Below, piece after piece: positions 27,500 to 35,341 of a DNA stretch of 64,000 bases. The translations under genes and the position numbers were made by a program. Position 1 is the first letter of the stretch. The number at the start of each line of letters is the position of its first letter. The notes under the pieces were generated by a model. It saw only the letters and a program-made list of their open reading frames with translations. It made no database searches and was not told the origin of the DNA. The stretch comes from Armatimonadota bacterium (GTDB lineage Bacteria > Armatimonadota > Fimbriimonadia > Fimbriimonadales > Fimbriimonadaceae), in the NCBI GenBank assembly GCA_018268255.1, contig JAFDWX010000006.1:62001-126000 (forward strand), written 5' to 3'.

Positions 27500-28495
27500 A
27501 TGAAAAAATACTATGCTTCATGGGCCGAAGCCGGATTGGCTATTGCAATCATACTTTTCTTATCGCTGATGCTCGTTCCCATCCACAAAGATGGCTTCCG
27601 GCACGAGCGTCCCAGCCAGTTATTTGTCCGAAAACAAGGACTTGCCTTGATGGCGTACCTTCAGGATAATGACCAGCGATTTCCGTTCTGCCAGATCACG
27701 GATCAAACGCAAGACATTGTGTGGTCCGAGGCGTTGGAGCCTTATATCAAGTCCTGGGATTCAGTCTTCTGGAATCCGTTCAGAGAATATCCATCGAGCG
27801 ATGCGGCCAACGCATGGTTTCAACGCCGGCAGTTCTTTGGCATGGCTCCTCGAGCTATCACGAATGGAGGGAGTTTCGACCAAGCCAATGGATTCTTCGG
27901 TTGGAGTCAGTCCACCCTAACTGGCGGTCACTTCGTAAAATTCGACGGACTTGCCGGTCATTCCAACGGTTATCTTGGAACTGACAACTATGGCAGTGGT
28001 CGTCACACTGCCGACTCGCTCTTCCTGCATGAAATTGCGGAACCCTCAAGAATGATCGCCATAGCAGAGTCCGCTAATTGGGACTTGTGGTGGTCTTTTG
28101 GGGACGGTTACTCTAGCTACGCGCTGAGATATTGCGTCCGATGGCACTACTCTGATTTGACGAATAGTTACGGCGATCAGTGGGGAATTGCCGGACCAAC
28201 GGCGTCGCAACGGACAGTCAAGGGCCGTTCTGGAATCGGAACCGATTGTCGTTACCCCCACGGTCTCACCATGGTTACCGGGGCAGACGGATCGGCAAAA
28301 CTCCTCGACTGGCGTCGCGAGCTTTTCAAGTACCAGCAACTGGAGGACGGCACGTTCGTGCATCCGTGGTTCTGGCCGCGCGGCGATGCGCCACCGCAGT
28401 CCCCCCATAGATCCGATCTAAGACAGGCGTTACCCAATAGGGGAAGGTGGAATAACCTAAGGTTGGTAAGGAGTTCCGAAGCTCCGCAGTTGTAG
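27500..28495 (+). CDS. Second pilin-like paralog with decayed prepilin signal
   Basis: 331 residues from ATG 27500 (MKKYYASWAEAGLAIAIILF). The reading frame is open 58 codons further back, but that stretch includes the promoter and has no similarity to the paralogs. It has one N-terminal hydrophobic helix without a prepilin peptidase site. The shared body runs from LFVRKQGLALMAYLQDNDQRFPFCQ to SANWDLWWSFGDGYSSYALRYCVRW, GIAGPTASQRTVKGRSGIGTDCRYP and TGADGSAKLLDWR. It clearly arose by tandem duplication with the gene at 26322, and both derive from the 36904 type. Function unknown. It ends in a basic tail. Confidence 0.8.
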   Translation: MKKYYASWAEAGLAIAIILFLSLMLVPIHKDGFRHERPSQLFVRKQGLALMAYLQDNDQRFPFCQITDQTQDIVWSEALEPYIKSWDSVFWNPFREYPSSDAANAWFQRRQFFGMAPRAITNGGSFDQANGFFGWSQSTLTGGHFVKFDGLAGHSNGYLGTDNYGSGRHTADSLFLHEIAEPSRMIAIAESANWDLWWSFGDGYSSYALRYCVRWHYSDLTNSYGDQWGIAGPTASQRTVKGRSGIGTDCRYPHGLTMVTGADGSAKLLDWRRELFKYQQLEDGTFVHPWFWPRGDAPPQSPHRSDLRQALPNRGRWNNLRLVRSSEAPQL

Positions 28496-28502
28496 AAGTG
28501 AG

Positions 28503-28573
28503 GATTCCGCCGGGGGGCAGGGCTGAGGCCCCTGGGCCGAAGCCAGGGATTGGCCTTGGGCCCCGGCGGAATC
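28503..28573 (-). repeat. GC-rich structured element, copy E
   Basis: A perfect 13-bp outer stem (28503-28515 with 28561-28573) closes the space between two convergent genes. Read on the minus strand, its inner part holds CCCAAGGCCAATCCCTGGC followed by TTCG and GGCCCAGGG. It matches the GGCCA-NCCC core of the other copies only partly, so it is the most divergent member. It could also act as a bidirectional transcript end. Confidence 0.5.
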
Positions 28574-28585
28574 GAAACTTGGAGA

Positions 28586-29785
28586 CTAGCTGGGCTCCCA
28601 ACCGGAAAGGTCGAAGTTGTTGCTCAAGATCAGGTAGTCGAAAATGGTGATGGTTCCATCGCCATCGAGGTCCGCTCGAGCGTCCCACCATGCATCCGCT
28701 GCGGTCGAATCGAAAGCATCGGACAATGCTAGGTAATCAAAGATCGTCACCGCGTTGTCGTCGTCCACATCTCCGTTGATCAATACAGGATTGATGAAAT
28801 CTTGTCCCACGGAGAGGTCCACGTTTTCCACCGCTAGCCGAAGGAATCGAGGGTTCTTAAAGGTAATGGTCTTGGTTCCGGTCACTGCGGTGTCGAACGC
28901 GTAATAGCCTTCGTAGCCCAAGGTGATGGTCTGCTCATCTTCGATGGTTCCATCTTGCGCCACCACCTGCACGGTAACCGGCTGACCCAGCGGATAGTAG
29001 TAGTCGCTCAGCGTCAGCTTGCCAGCCACAGTTCCAGGGTTAGCGGCGCAGTGGATCAATGCTCCGGTGTTTCTCTCATACACCTGGTCGCTTAATGCGC
29101 CCCCGAATCCTTGCTCGTTGAGCCTCTCCCACGATCGGTAGGCAACGTTGTAGGCGTAGGTGTGGCCACTGATAAGTTGAGCCCCTGGAATTGTCGTACC
29201 AGTGGACTCAGGCGTCTCTGCAGCTCCCCAAGCATAGACGGCCGCCGTGTAATCCACGATGTAGAAACCAGTCTCAGCGTCTGGCTCAAAACCGGGACGC
29301 GTAAACGGATTCCAAGTCACTTCTGCATCCAAGCCCGCGGGCAACATTTGCAGCGAGCTCAGGTTTGTGAGATAGGGAATCTCGTAGCTGAAATCTGCCG
29401 GATGGACTTCAATGGTGCCACTACCCGGAGCCGCACCACCCGTGAGAAGGTTAAAGGTGTAGGTTCCCGCCGGATGAGCAGCGGCAAAGTCGGCAGTCGA
29501 CGCGAATGGGCCGGAGTAGCAGACGAAATAGGTTCCCGCACCGTAAGACGCATCATAGAGGTCGAAGTCGCCTAGCGATGGAGTGGACAACGTTGCGCTC
29601 AGTAGATCGCCAGCCACCAGGGAACTGATCGATGCCGTTAGGTAACAAGTGGGATTGTCAGGCGGAGCAACATCACCGATCTGGTTGTACGACGCTGAAT
29701 AGGTGATGGCGTAACCATTCACATCTGCATGGGAAACGGCGGCAAGTGCCAACAAAGCGGTTATCGAGACAACGGATTTCATCAT
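28586..29785 (-). CDS. Secreted protein with C-terminal EF-hand (dockerin-like) module
   Basis: 399 residues from ATG 29785 (or 398 from 29782), placed by the SD GAGGA. A long upstream extension of the frame to 30280 antisense to nuoD is not real. Signal peptide MMKSVVSITALLALAAVSHA. The first ~230 residues are beta-rich and unrecognised (YAITYSASYNQIGDV, FVCYSGPFASTADFAAAHPAG). The C-terminal ~165 residues form the module found also at 1635 and 60965. It consists of a sandwich part starting GKLTLSDYYYPLGQPVTVQVV, then GDVDDDNAVTIFDYLALSDAF and ADLDGDGTITIFDYLILSNNF with calcium-loop Asp spacing. Likely cell-surface or extracellular; function unknown. Confidence 0.8.
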   Translation of the reverse strand: MMKSVVSITALLALAAVSHADVNGYAITYSASYNQIGDVAPPDNPTCYLTASISSLVAGDLLSATLSTPSLGDFDLYDASYGAGTYFVCYSGPFASTADFAAAHPAGTYTFNLLTGGAAPGSGTIEVHPADFSYEIPYLTNLSSLQMLPAGLDAEVTWNPFTRPGFEPDAETGFYIVDYTAAVYAWGAAETPESTGTTIPGAQLISGHTYAYNVAYRSWERLNEQGFGGALSDQVYERNTGALIHCAANPGTVAGKLTLSDYYYPLGQPVTVQVVAQDGTIEDEQTITLGYEGYYAFDTAVTGTKTITFKNPRFLRLAVENVDLSVGQDFINPVLINGDVDDDNAVTIFDYLALSDAFDSTAADAWWDARADLDGDGTITIFDYLILSNNFDLSGWEPS

Positions 29786-29987
29786 AGGTCCTCGCTGGTT
29801 AGGGTAGACAATTCGGATTTGAAAAAGTATGGCAATAAAACCTTCAAAGTTGCTCTTTTCCCTGTCAAATCTGAATCTTTTTGTGGTGGAAAGCGCAATA
29901 TCAGCTAGATCTAATCCGTTGGAAGTTGACAATGCTAAGAGTCGAAAATCGGAGGGCGACACCGAGATCGCTAGGCCCCAAACCCGG

Positions 29988-29993
29988 TAGTAT
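29988..29993 (+). promoter_or_regulatory. -10 box for nuoD
   Basis: TAGTAT, 8 nt before ATG 30002, no SD: predicted leaderless or near-leaderless. Confidence 0.45.
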
Positions 29994-30001
29994 TTGAAAC
30001 A

Positions 30002-31219
30002 ATGAGTCAGAACGCCTTCATGCCCACCACCGAGACCGTTTTTGAACGGACCGGTGAGAACACCATGATTGTGAACATGGGTCCGCAGCACCCTTCCACG
30101 CACGGAGTCCTGCGGGTCATTTGCGAACTTGAAGGCGAGACCATTGTCCAGTGCAAGTGCGTCATCGGATACCTGCACACGGGCATGGAAAAAGAGGCCG
30201 AGTACCAGCAATACCACAAATGCACGGTCATGACCGATCGCATGGATTACTTGAATGCGAACGGCAACAACTTGGCCCATGCCTTAGCGGTCGAAAAGCT
30301 GCTGGGTTGCGAGATCCCCAAACGGGCTCAGTATCTTCGGGTCATTCTGGCCGAGCTGAGCCGCATTGCCAGCCACTGTGTGTGGCTAGGAACTCACGGA
30401 TTGGACTTGGGAGCCATGACTCCCTACTTCTACATCATGCAGCAGCGCGAACTTATTCTCGACATGTTCGAGGTGTTCTCGGGTGTTCGCATGATGCCGA
30501 GTTGGATTGTGCCGGGCGGACTGAGAGGCGATATGCCCGACGGTTTCGAGGCCAAGCTCCGCAAATTCCTGAAGGGCTTTTTGGTAGAGCTCGATACGGT
30601 GGAGAGCTTGTTGGTCGAGAATCCGATCTGGATGGAGCGAACCCAGGGTGTCGGAATTCTTACCGGCAAGCAGACCATGGAACTGGGTTGTTCCGGTCCC
30701 ATTGCCCGAGCGAGCGGCGTTCACTGGGATCTTCGAAAAACCAATCCGTACTGCAGCTACGAAGACTTCGACTTCCGGGTGCCGCTTGGCAAATCAGGAG
30801 ATGTCTATGATCGTTTCCTGGTTCGATTGGCGGAAATGCGCGAAAGCTGCAAGATCATCGAGCAGGCGATCAATGGCTTGCCCGAAGGCGCGTGGCGAAC
30901 CTCGGATCGTAAAATCGTGCCGCCGCCTCGCCACGAACTCGATTCCTCAATGGAATCGTTGATCCACCACTTCAAGCTATATACGGAAGGTTTTCACCCT
31001 CCGGTGGGCGAAGCCTATGCCGGAATCGAGGGTAGCAAAGGCGAACTCGGATTTTATATCGTGAGCGATGGCACCAATCGTCCGTACCGATGGCACGAAC
31101 GTCCGTCGTCGTTCATGAATCTCAAATCGCTGGAAGTGATGGCTGTCGGCAGATTGCTGGCGGATGTCATTGCGATTATCGGCTCGATCGACATTGTTTT
31201 GGGTGAAATCGACCGGTAA
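30002..31219 (+). CDS. nuoD: NADH-quinone oxidoreductase subunit D
   Basis: 405 residues. The 49-kDa subunit lines the quinone pocket of complex I. Diagnostic stretches are NMGPQHPSTHGVLRVI (residue ~22; the quinone-binding His is in GPQHPSTHG), IGYLHTGMEKEAEY, TDRMDYLNANGNN, RVILAELSRIASHCVWLGTHGLD, and near the end PVGEAYAGIEGSKGELGFYIVSDG with IIGSIDIVLGEIDR at the C-terminus. It is the normal length, with no fusion to NuoC. It lies alone on the plus strand, separated from nuoE by a pullulanase gene and from nuoF by three unrelated genes. Confidence 0.96.
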   Translation: MSQNAFMPTTETVFERTGENTMIVNMGPQHPSTHGVLRVICELEGETIVQCKCVIGYLHTGMEKEAEYQQYHKCTVMTDRMDYLNANGNNLAHALAVEKLLGCEIPKRAQYLRVILAELSRIASHCVWLGTHGLDLGAMTPYFYIMQQRELILDMFEVFSGVRMMPSWIVPGGLRGDMPDGFEAKLRKFLKGFLVELDTVESLLVENPIWMERTQGVGILTGKQTMELGCSGPIARASGVHWDLRKTNPYCSYEDFDFRVPLGKSGDVYDRFLVRLAEMRESCKIIEQAINGLPEGAWRTSDRKIVPPPRHELDSSMESLIHHFKLYTEGFHPPVGEAYAGIEGSKGELGFYIVSDGTNRPYRWHERPSSFMNLKSLEVMAVGRLLADVIAIIGSIDIVLGEIDR

Positions 31220-31258
31220 GCCCGGGGATCGCTCTGATCGAATCGGGTGTAACATCGA

Positions 31259-33793
31259 ATGATGGTGCCGCTCGTTTTTTGTGTGCTGGCTCAAGCGAAT
31301 ATCCCTCCAGCATTCCTTGATGCTCGCGATGTGGTGGTTGTCGGAGGACTTCCCGGGCAGACTTCTGCCCAATTTGGAACGGCTTATACCGTTACAGCCG
31401 GCAGCCGCAGCTACAAAGTCATCGGAGTCGAACCACGCGGGAAACCAGCCAGAGACCCCAGTCGGCCACTGGATCCCCAAAGAGTCATCATTGCGGGTTC
31501 ATTCCAGTCGAAACTGGGCGGGACAGATTGGGACCCCGATTCTGAATCCACCGAAATGGCCCAAGTCTCACCGGGCGTGTACGAGTTCTGGGCGAAATTG
31601 CCCAAAGGGCGATACGAGTTCAAAATCACCCGAGGTGGATCGTGGAATGAGAATTACGGCGCTGGTTTTGAACGGAATGGCGGGAACTTTGTCCTCCAGG
31701 TCCCACAAGAGGATCAGTTCGTTAGGTTTGAGGTCGACTTCAACAAAAAACTCGTTCGAGATTCCATTAGTTCACCTAACGAATGGTCGCGTGGCTTGCC
31801 AGAATTGGCGGGACAGGGAGTTCGTAAAGGGCTGTACAGCGCATTCGCATTGAAGCTCGAAAATGAACTGCCAACGACGGTGGTAGGACAATCCCTTGAA
31901 CTTGCGAAATCCGATGGAACTTTCGTTCGTCCGATTGTTCCGCGGAATGTTCTGGAATTGCCGGAGTTTCAGTACAACGGCAATGATCTGGGAAGCAGAT
32001 GGTCTTCGGAATCCACCCAGTTCAAGATTTGGAGCCCCACCAGCCAAAGTGCGAATTTGCTCCTCTATTCGAATGGTACGGAATCCAAACCAACCCGGGT
32101 GAAAATGGGCCGGGGCAATGCCGGAGTTTGGTTCGCAAAAGTTCCTGGCAATCTGCACAGAGTTTCGTATCAATATGAATTTTCACGCAATGGGACACAG
32201 TGGGTCACCGCTGACATCAACTGCTTTGCGGCCACAGATGATCTCAAGCATTCGATAGTGGTCGATTTGGCGAAAGTGGGGACTCCCCCCGATCCCAAAG
32301 AGCTGACGTCGCTCATCCGCGCCCAAACTAACTCGATCATCTACGAACTCCATGTCCGCGATTTCACCATTCAGCCAGAAAGCGGAGTTGACCCCAGCAA
32401 ACGTGGAACCTATCTCGGGCTGGTGCAGCCTGGAACCAAGACTGTACAGGGATTTCCCACGGGGCTGGATTATCTCAAATGGCTTGGCGTGACCGATGTC
32501 CATCTGCTCCCAATCCAGAGTTTTGTTTTTGGCGGATATTCGTGGGGCTATGGCACAACGCTGTTCAACGTGCCGGAGGCAGGTTACGCGACTGCTGGGG
32601 ATGATCCGCTGCGAGGGATCGCGCAGACCAGAGAGATGGTCAAGGGCCTTCACGCCAACGGACTTCGCGTGGTGATGGATGTGGTTTACAACCACACCTG
32701 GCCACCAGATGGGCCAGATTCCGCTTTTCAGGCAACCGTGCCTTATTACTATTTTCGTACCGACGATGTCGGCAACAACCTCAACGAATCCGGAGTCGGT
32801 AACGCCATGGCAGACGAGCGGCCGATGGTCCGCAAATATGTTCGAGACAGCTTGGTGTTCTGGGCTAAGGAATACGGGATCGATGGATTTCGCTTTGATC
32901 TGCTTGGGATGCACCAGCCCGAGAGCGTCCGCGATTGGGAAAAGGCTGTCCGGGCTGTGCGTCCGGATGCTCTCATTTACGGCGAGCCTTGGACCGGCGG
33001 TGGTCCAGTCCATTTCGGAAAGGGTGCCCAGCGAGGGCTGCGCGTCGGGGTGTTCAATGACAACTTCCGAAGTCTCGTGCGGGGTGATACGGATGGAGCG
33101 GGAAGGGGCTTCTCGATGGGGTCCGGCGTGGACCCCAATGCTCTGGCTAACGTTGTTTTGGGATCGGTTGGAAACGAGTTCGGTGCATTCGCGGACTCCC
33201 CTGAAGAAACCATCAACTACGTCTCAGCTCACGACAATTTGACTTTTTGGGACAAGGTGTCGAAGGCGATGCCGAATGCAACCCCCGAAACCAAGGAATC
33301 GGCCGTGAGACTGGCAACAGCGGCAGTACTGCTTAGCCAAGGGGTGCCATTCCTTGAAGGTGGAGTCGAGATTGGACGAGATAAGAAAGGAAACGGCAAC
33401 TCGTACGATGGCGGTGATGCCATCAACCGCTTCGATTGGGTGCGAGCGGCGCAGTTCAAGGATCTTGCCGAATACACGCGGACCCTCATCGCGCTTCGCA
33501 AAGCTCATCCGGCGTTTAGATTGGCCTCCGGTTCAGTCATCAAATCCAAAATGGCGATTCTGGCCAAAGACTCCGGCAAGGTCGTTTACCGGCTGGACGG
33601 CAAGGCTGTGGGAGATTCCTGGAAGGAGATCCTGGTCATCCTCAACGGAAATACTGGAGCAATCGACCTTCCCCTTGCATCGGGAAAATGGAATGTGGCA
33701 GTACTGGGAGCTCGCGCTCGAACTGGAAAGCTTTACGATTTGGAGAAGTCCGTCCGGGTTCCGGCCCTCTCGGCGTGCGTTTTGTATCGGTGA
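31259..33793 (+). CDS. Secreted type I pullulanase-like GH13 enzyme
   Basis: 844 residues with a short signal peptide (MMVPLVFCVLAQA). Starch-binding and CBM48-like beta domains occupy residues ~20-350 (TQFKIWSPTSQSANLLLYSNG is the CBM48 start). The GH13 barrel follows with four conserved regions: I VVMDVVYNHTW; II GIDGFRFDLLGMH (Asp nucleophile); III LIYGEPWTGGG (Glu acid/base); IV INYVSAHDNLTFWDK (Asp). The family mark YNHT...W and SIIYELHVRDFTI place it with pullulanase/limit dextrinases that cut alpha-1,6 bonds of branched glucans. The N-terminal ~110 residues contain an additional starch-binding-like strand set. The -10-like TAACAT (31250-31255) nearly touches the start. Confidence 0.9.
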   Translation: MMVPLVFCVLAQANIPPAFLDARDVVVVGGLPGQTSAQFGTAYTVTAGSRSYKVIGVEPRGKPARDPSRPLDPQRVIIAGSFQSKLGGTDWDPDSESTEMAQVSPGVYEFWAKLPKGRYEFKITRGGSWNENYGAGFERNGGNFVLQVPQEDQFVRFEVDFNKKLVRDSISSPNEWSRGLPELAGQGVRKGLYSAFALKLENELPTTVVGQSLELAKSDGTFVRPIVPRNVLELPEFQYNGNDLGSRWSSESTQFKIWSPTSQSANLLLYSNGTESKPTRVKMGRGNAGVWFAKVPGNLHRVSYQYEFSRNGTQWVTADINCFAATDDLKHSIVVDLAKVGTPPDPKELTSLIRAQTNSIIYELHVRDFTIQPESGVDPSKRGTYLGLVQPGTKTVQGFPTGLDYLKWLGVTDVHLLPIQSFVFGGYSWGYGTTLFNVPEAGYATAGDDPLRGIAQTREMVKGLHANGLRVVMDVVYNHTWPPDGPDSAFQATVPYYYFRTDDVGNNLNESGVGNAMADERPMVRKYVRDSLVFWAKEYGIDGFRFDLLGMHQPESVRDWEKAVRAVRPDALIYGEPWTGGGPVHFGKGAQRGLRVGVFNDNFRSLVRGDTDGAGRGFSMGSGVDPNALANVVLGSVGNEFGAFADSPEETINYVSAHDNLTFWDKVSKAMPNATPETKESAVRLATAAVLLSQGVPFLEGGVEIGRDKKGNGNSYDGGDAINRFDWVRAAQFKDLAEYTRTLIALRKAHPAFRLASGSVIKSKMAILAKDSGKVVYRLDGKAVGDSWKEILVILNGNTGAIDLPLASGKWNVAVLGARARTGKLYDLEKSVRVPALSACVLYR

Positions 33794-33804
33794 ATTTCTG
33801 ACGC

Positions 33805-33877
33805 GCCGCCCGCCCGAGGCCACGCCCGATGCTGGGACCCCGTCGCTTCGCGCCGCCCAGCATCCCGCCCGGGCGGC
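33805..33877 (+). repeat. GC-rich structured element, copy A
   Basis: Outer stem GCCGCCCG (33805-33812) / CGGGCGGC (33870-33877). A conserved GAGGCCACGCCC follows, then a perfect 9-bp inner stem GATGCTGGG (33828-33836) / CCCAGCATC (33856-33864) and a capping stem CGTCGC/GCGCCG with one mismatch. Inner sequence is nearly identical to copy D. It lies between pullulanase and nuoE. Confidence 0.7.
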
Positions 33878-33910
33878 AGAGTTTTCTCCGTTTAGAACGG
33901 GCCCAACGAT

Positions 33911-33965
33911 GCGGAATTTCCCTCTCACAAGCGAAGCGCGTTGAGGGGGATTAAGGGGGAGACTC
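33911..33965 (-). repeat. Shorter hairpin repeat, family 2, diverged copy
   Basis: Read on the minus strand: CCCCCTTAATCCCCCTC, a loop with AACGCGCTTCGCTTG, then GAGAGGGAAATTCC. This is the CCCTC...GAGGG-AAATT plan of the two copies at 49168 and 49356. No gene is seen in 33794-34082 apart from this and copy A. Confidence 0.45.
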
Positions 33966-34082
33966 ACTTTGGCCATTGGTCAACCTGGGGGGCCAGGAAT
34001 CCGCAATCCTCGATTGCCCCCTGCGCACGAACGTAAGACCGCACGCTCCAACTAGCCAGTGCGGTATCTTACATCAAAGATC

Positions 34083-34700
34083 ATGTCCGACCTGATCCAA
34101 CTTGGCAGCATCAACGAGCGACCGAAGGCGCCGCGTCCCGAAGACCTGGATTTGAGGTTTAGCGAGGAGGCGGTCAAGGAACTCGACGCGCTGAAATCGC
34201 ACTACCCGACCCAAAAGGCATGCATTTTGCCGGGGTTGTGGATCGCCCAGCGCGAATATGGGGGATACCTCAGCGGTCCAGCCATCGCCGAAGTTGCCTT
34301 TAGGCTTCAACGAAGTTACGCCGAAGTGGAGGGCGTTGCCACGTTCTACAGCATGTACAACACGGCGCACCCGGTCGGCAAGCATATGATCGAGGTGTGC
34401 ACATGCCTGACCTGCCACGTGTGCGGCGCCTATCGAATTGCGGATTATCTCAAGGAGAAGCTTGGAATCGGTTTCGGTGAAACAACCGCAGATGGGATGT
34501 TCACCCTTCACGAAGTCGAGTGTCTCAACGCGTGCGACCGCGCACCGCTCCTCCAAGTCGGCAGCGATTACCATGGTCCGGTTGACCACGCCTACATCGA
34601 TCGATTGCTGGATGACTTGAGGTCGAAACCCAGCACGGTTATCCAGATGGCCGACGATATCGTCAAGGTTCACCTGCAAAAATCAGAACGACCGCAGTAG
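34083..34700 (+). CDS. nuoE: NADH-quinone oxidoreductase subunit E
   Basis: 205 residues from ATG 34083 (MSDLIQLGSINERPKAPRPE). The thioredoxin-like N1a [2Fe-2S] subunit that pairs with NuoF. Features are LPGLWIAQREYGGYLSGPAIAEVA, VEGVATFYSMYNTAHPVGKHMIEVCT and the cluster ligands Cys-x4-Cys in CTCLTCHVCGAY and Cys-x3-Cys in VECLNACDRAP. The extra cysteines in CTCLTCHVC make the ligand choice slightly ambiguous. -10-like boxes TATCTT (34065-34070) and TTACAT (34069-34074) stand just before the start without an SD. It is probably followed by the hemolysin III gene 20 bp downstream, which has its own -10. Confidence 0.94.
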   Translation: MSDLIQLGSINERPKAPRPEDLDLRFSEEAVKELDALKSHYPTQKACILPGLWIAQREYGGYLSGPAIAEVAFRLQRSYAEVEGVATFYSMYNTAHPVGKHMIEVCTCLTCHVCGAYRIADYLKEKLGIGFGETTADGMFTLHEVECLNACDRAPLLQVGSDYHGPVDHAYIDRLLDDLRSKPSTVIQMADDIVKVHLQKSERPQ

Positions 34701-34707
34701 AAGCCGA

Positions 34708-34713
34708 TATACT
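34708..34713 (+). promoter_or_regulatory. -10 box TATACT, 7 nt before the hemolysin III start
   Basis: TATACT ends 7 nt before ATG 34721; no SD lies between. Confidence 0.5.
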
Positions 34714-34720
34714 CTAAGGC

Positions 34721-35341
34721 ATGCGCGTGCGAGAGCCGTTTAATGCCTTTTCCCATTTGGCCGGAGCGATCTTGGTCGGAATCGGGGCACTAACGCTTTG
34801 CATCCTCCATCGCGACCAGTTAGCCGCTGTGGTCGCCTTTGTCATCTTCGGACTGGGGGGAATCTTCTTGTACACCTCAAGCAGCGTGTATCACTGGACC
34901 CGTGAAGCCAAAGAGGGACTTCAAAAACTGGATCACTCTGCCATCTTTGTAATGATCGCAGCGACCTACACGCCGCTCTGCCTGCTGGGAATGCGGCAGC
35001 CTGAATCCTACATCGTGCTGGGAATCCAGTGGGGTCTTGCCGCAGTGGGACTTCTCTGGAACTTTCTGATCGGCAAGCCACCGATCATTGTTCGGCTGAT
35101 TCTTTACCTCAGCATGGGTTGGATGGGTCTTTTCTTGTTGCCAGCCATGAAACCAGAGCTACCCAGTGCCGTATTATGGTGGATGGTGGCAGGAGGTGCC
35201 ATCTACACAGCAGGTGTGGTGATCTATGCGTCCAAGAGACCTCGGCTCTGGCCCGGGAAATTCAGCTCCCATGAGCTTTGGCACGTGTTTGTTCTCTTAG
35301 GTACGGGAAGTCATTACGCAATGCTCTGTTGCTTGCGCTAA
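34721..35341 (+). CDS. Hemolysin III family (PAQR-like) membrane protein
   Basis: 206 residues, seven predicted membrane helices. The family signature residues are present: EPFNAFSHLAGAILV in helix 1 region (the first conserved His), SSVYHWTREAKEGLQKLDHSAIFVMIAATYTP (conserved Ser, His and Asp-His) and the C-terminal SSHELWHVFVLLGTGSHY (the His pair). These three histidines and the Asp form the zinc-type site of PAQR/HlyIII proteins. Despite the name, the cellular role is unknown and haemolysis is unlikely. It ends with TAA directly abutting the ATG of the rhomboid gene (35342). Confidence 0.9.
   Translation: MRVREPFNAFSHLAGAILVGIGALTLCILHRDQLAAVVAFVIFGLGGIFLYTSSSVYHWTREAKEGLQKLDHSAIFVMIAATYTPLCLLGMRQPESYIVLGIQWGLAAVGLLWNFLIGKPPIIVRLILYLSMGWMGLFLLPAMKPELPSAVLWWMVAGGAIYTAGVVIYASKRPRLWPGKFSSHELWHVFVLLGTGSHYAMLCCLR

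Noticed and set aside
29786-30280. Long 5' extension of the 28586 gene frame, antisense to nuoD
   Set aside because: The signal peptide and SD place the start at 29782-29785, and the extension runs antisense through the conserved nuoD start.
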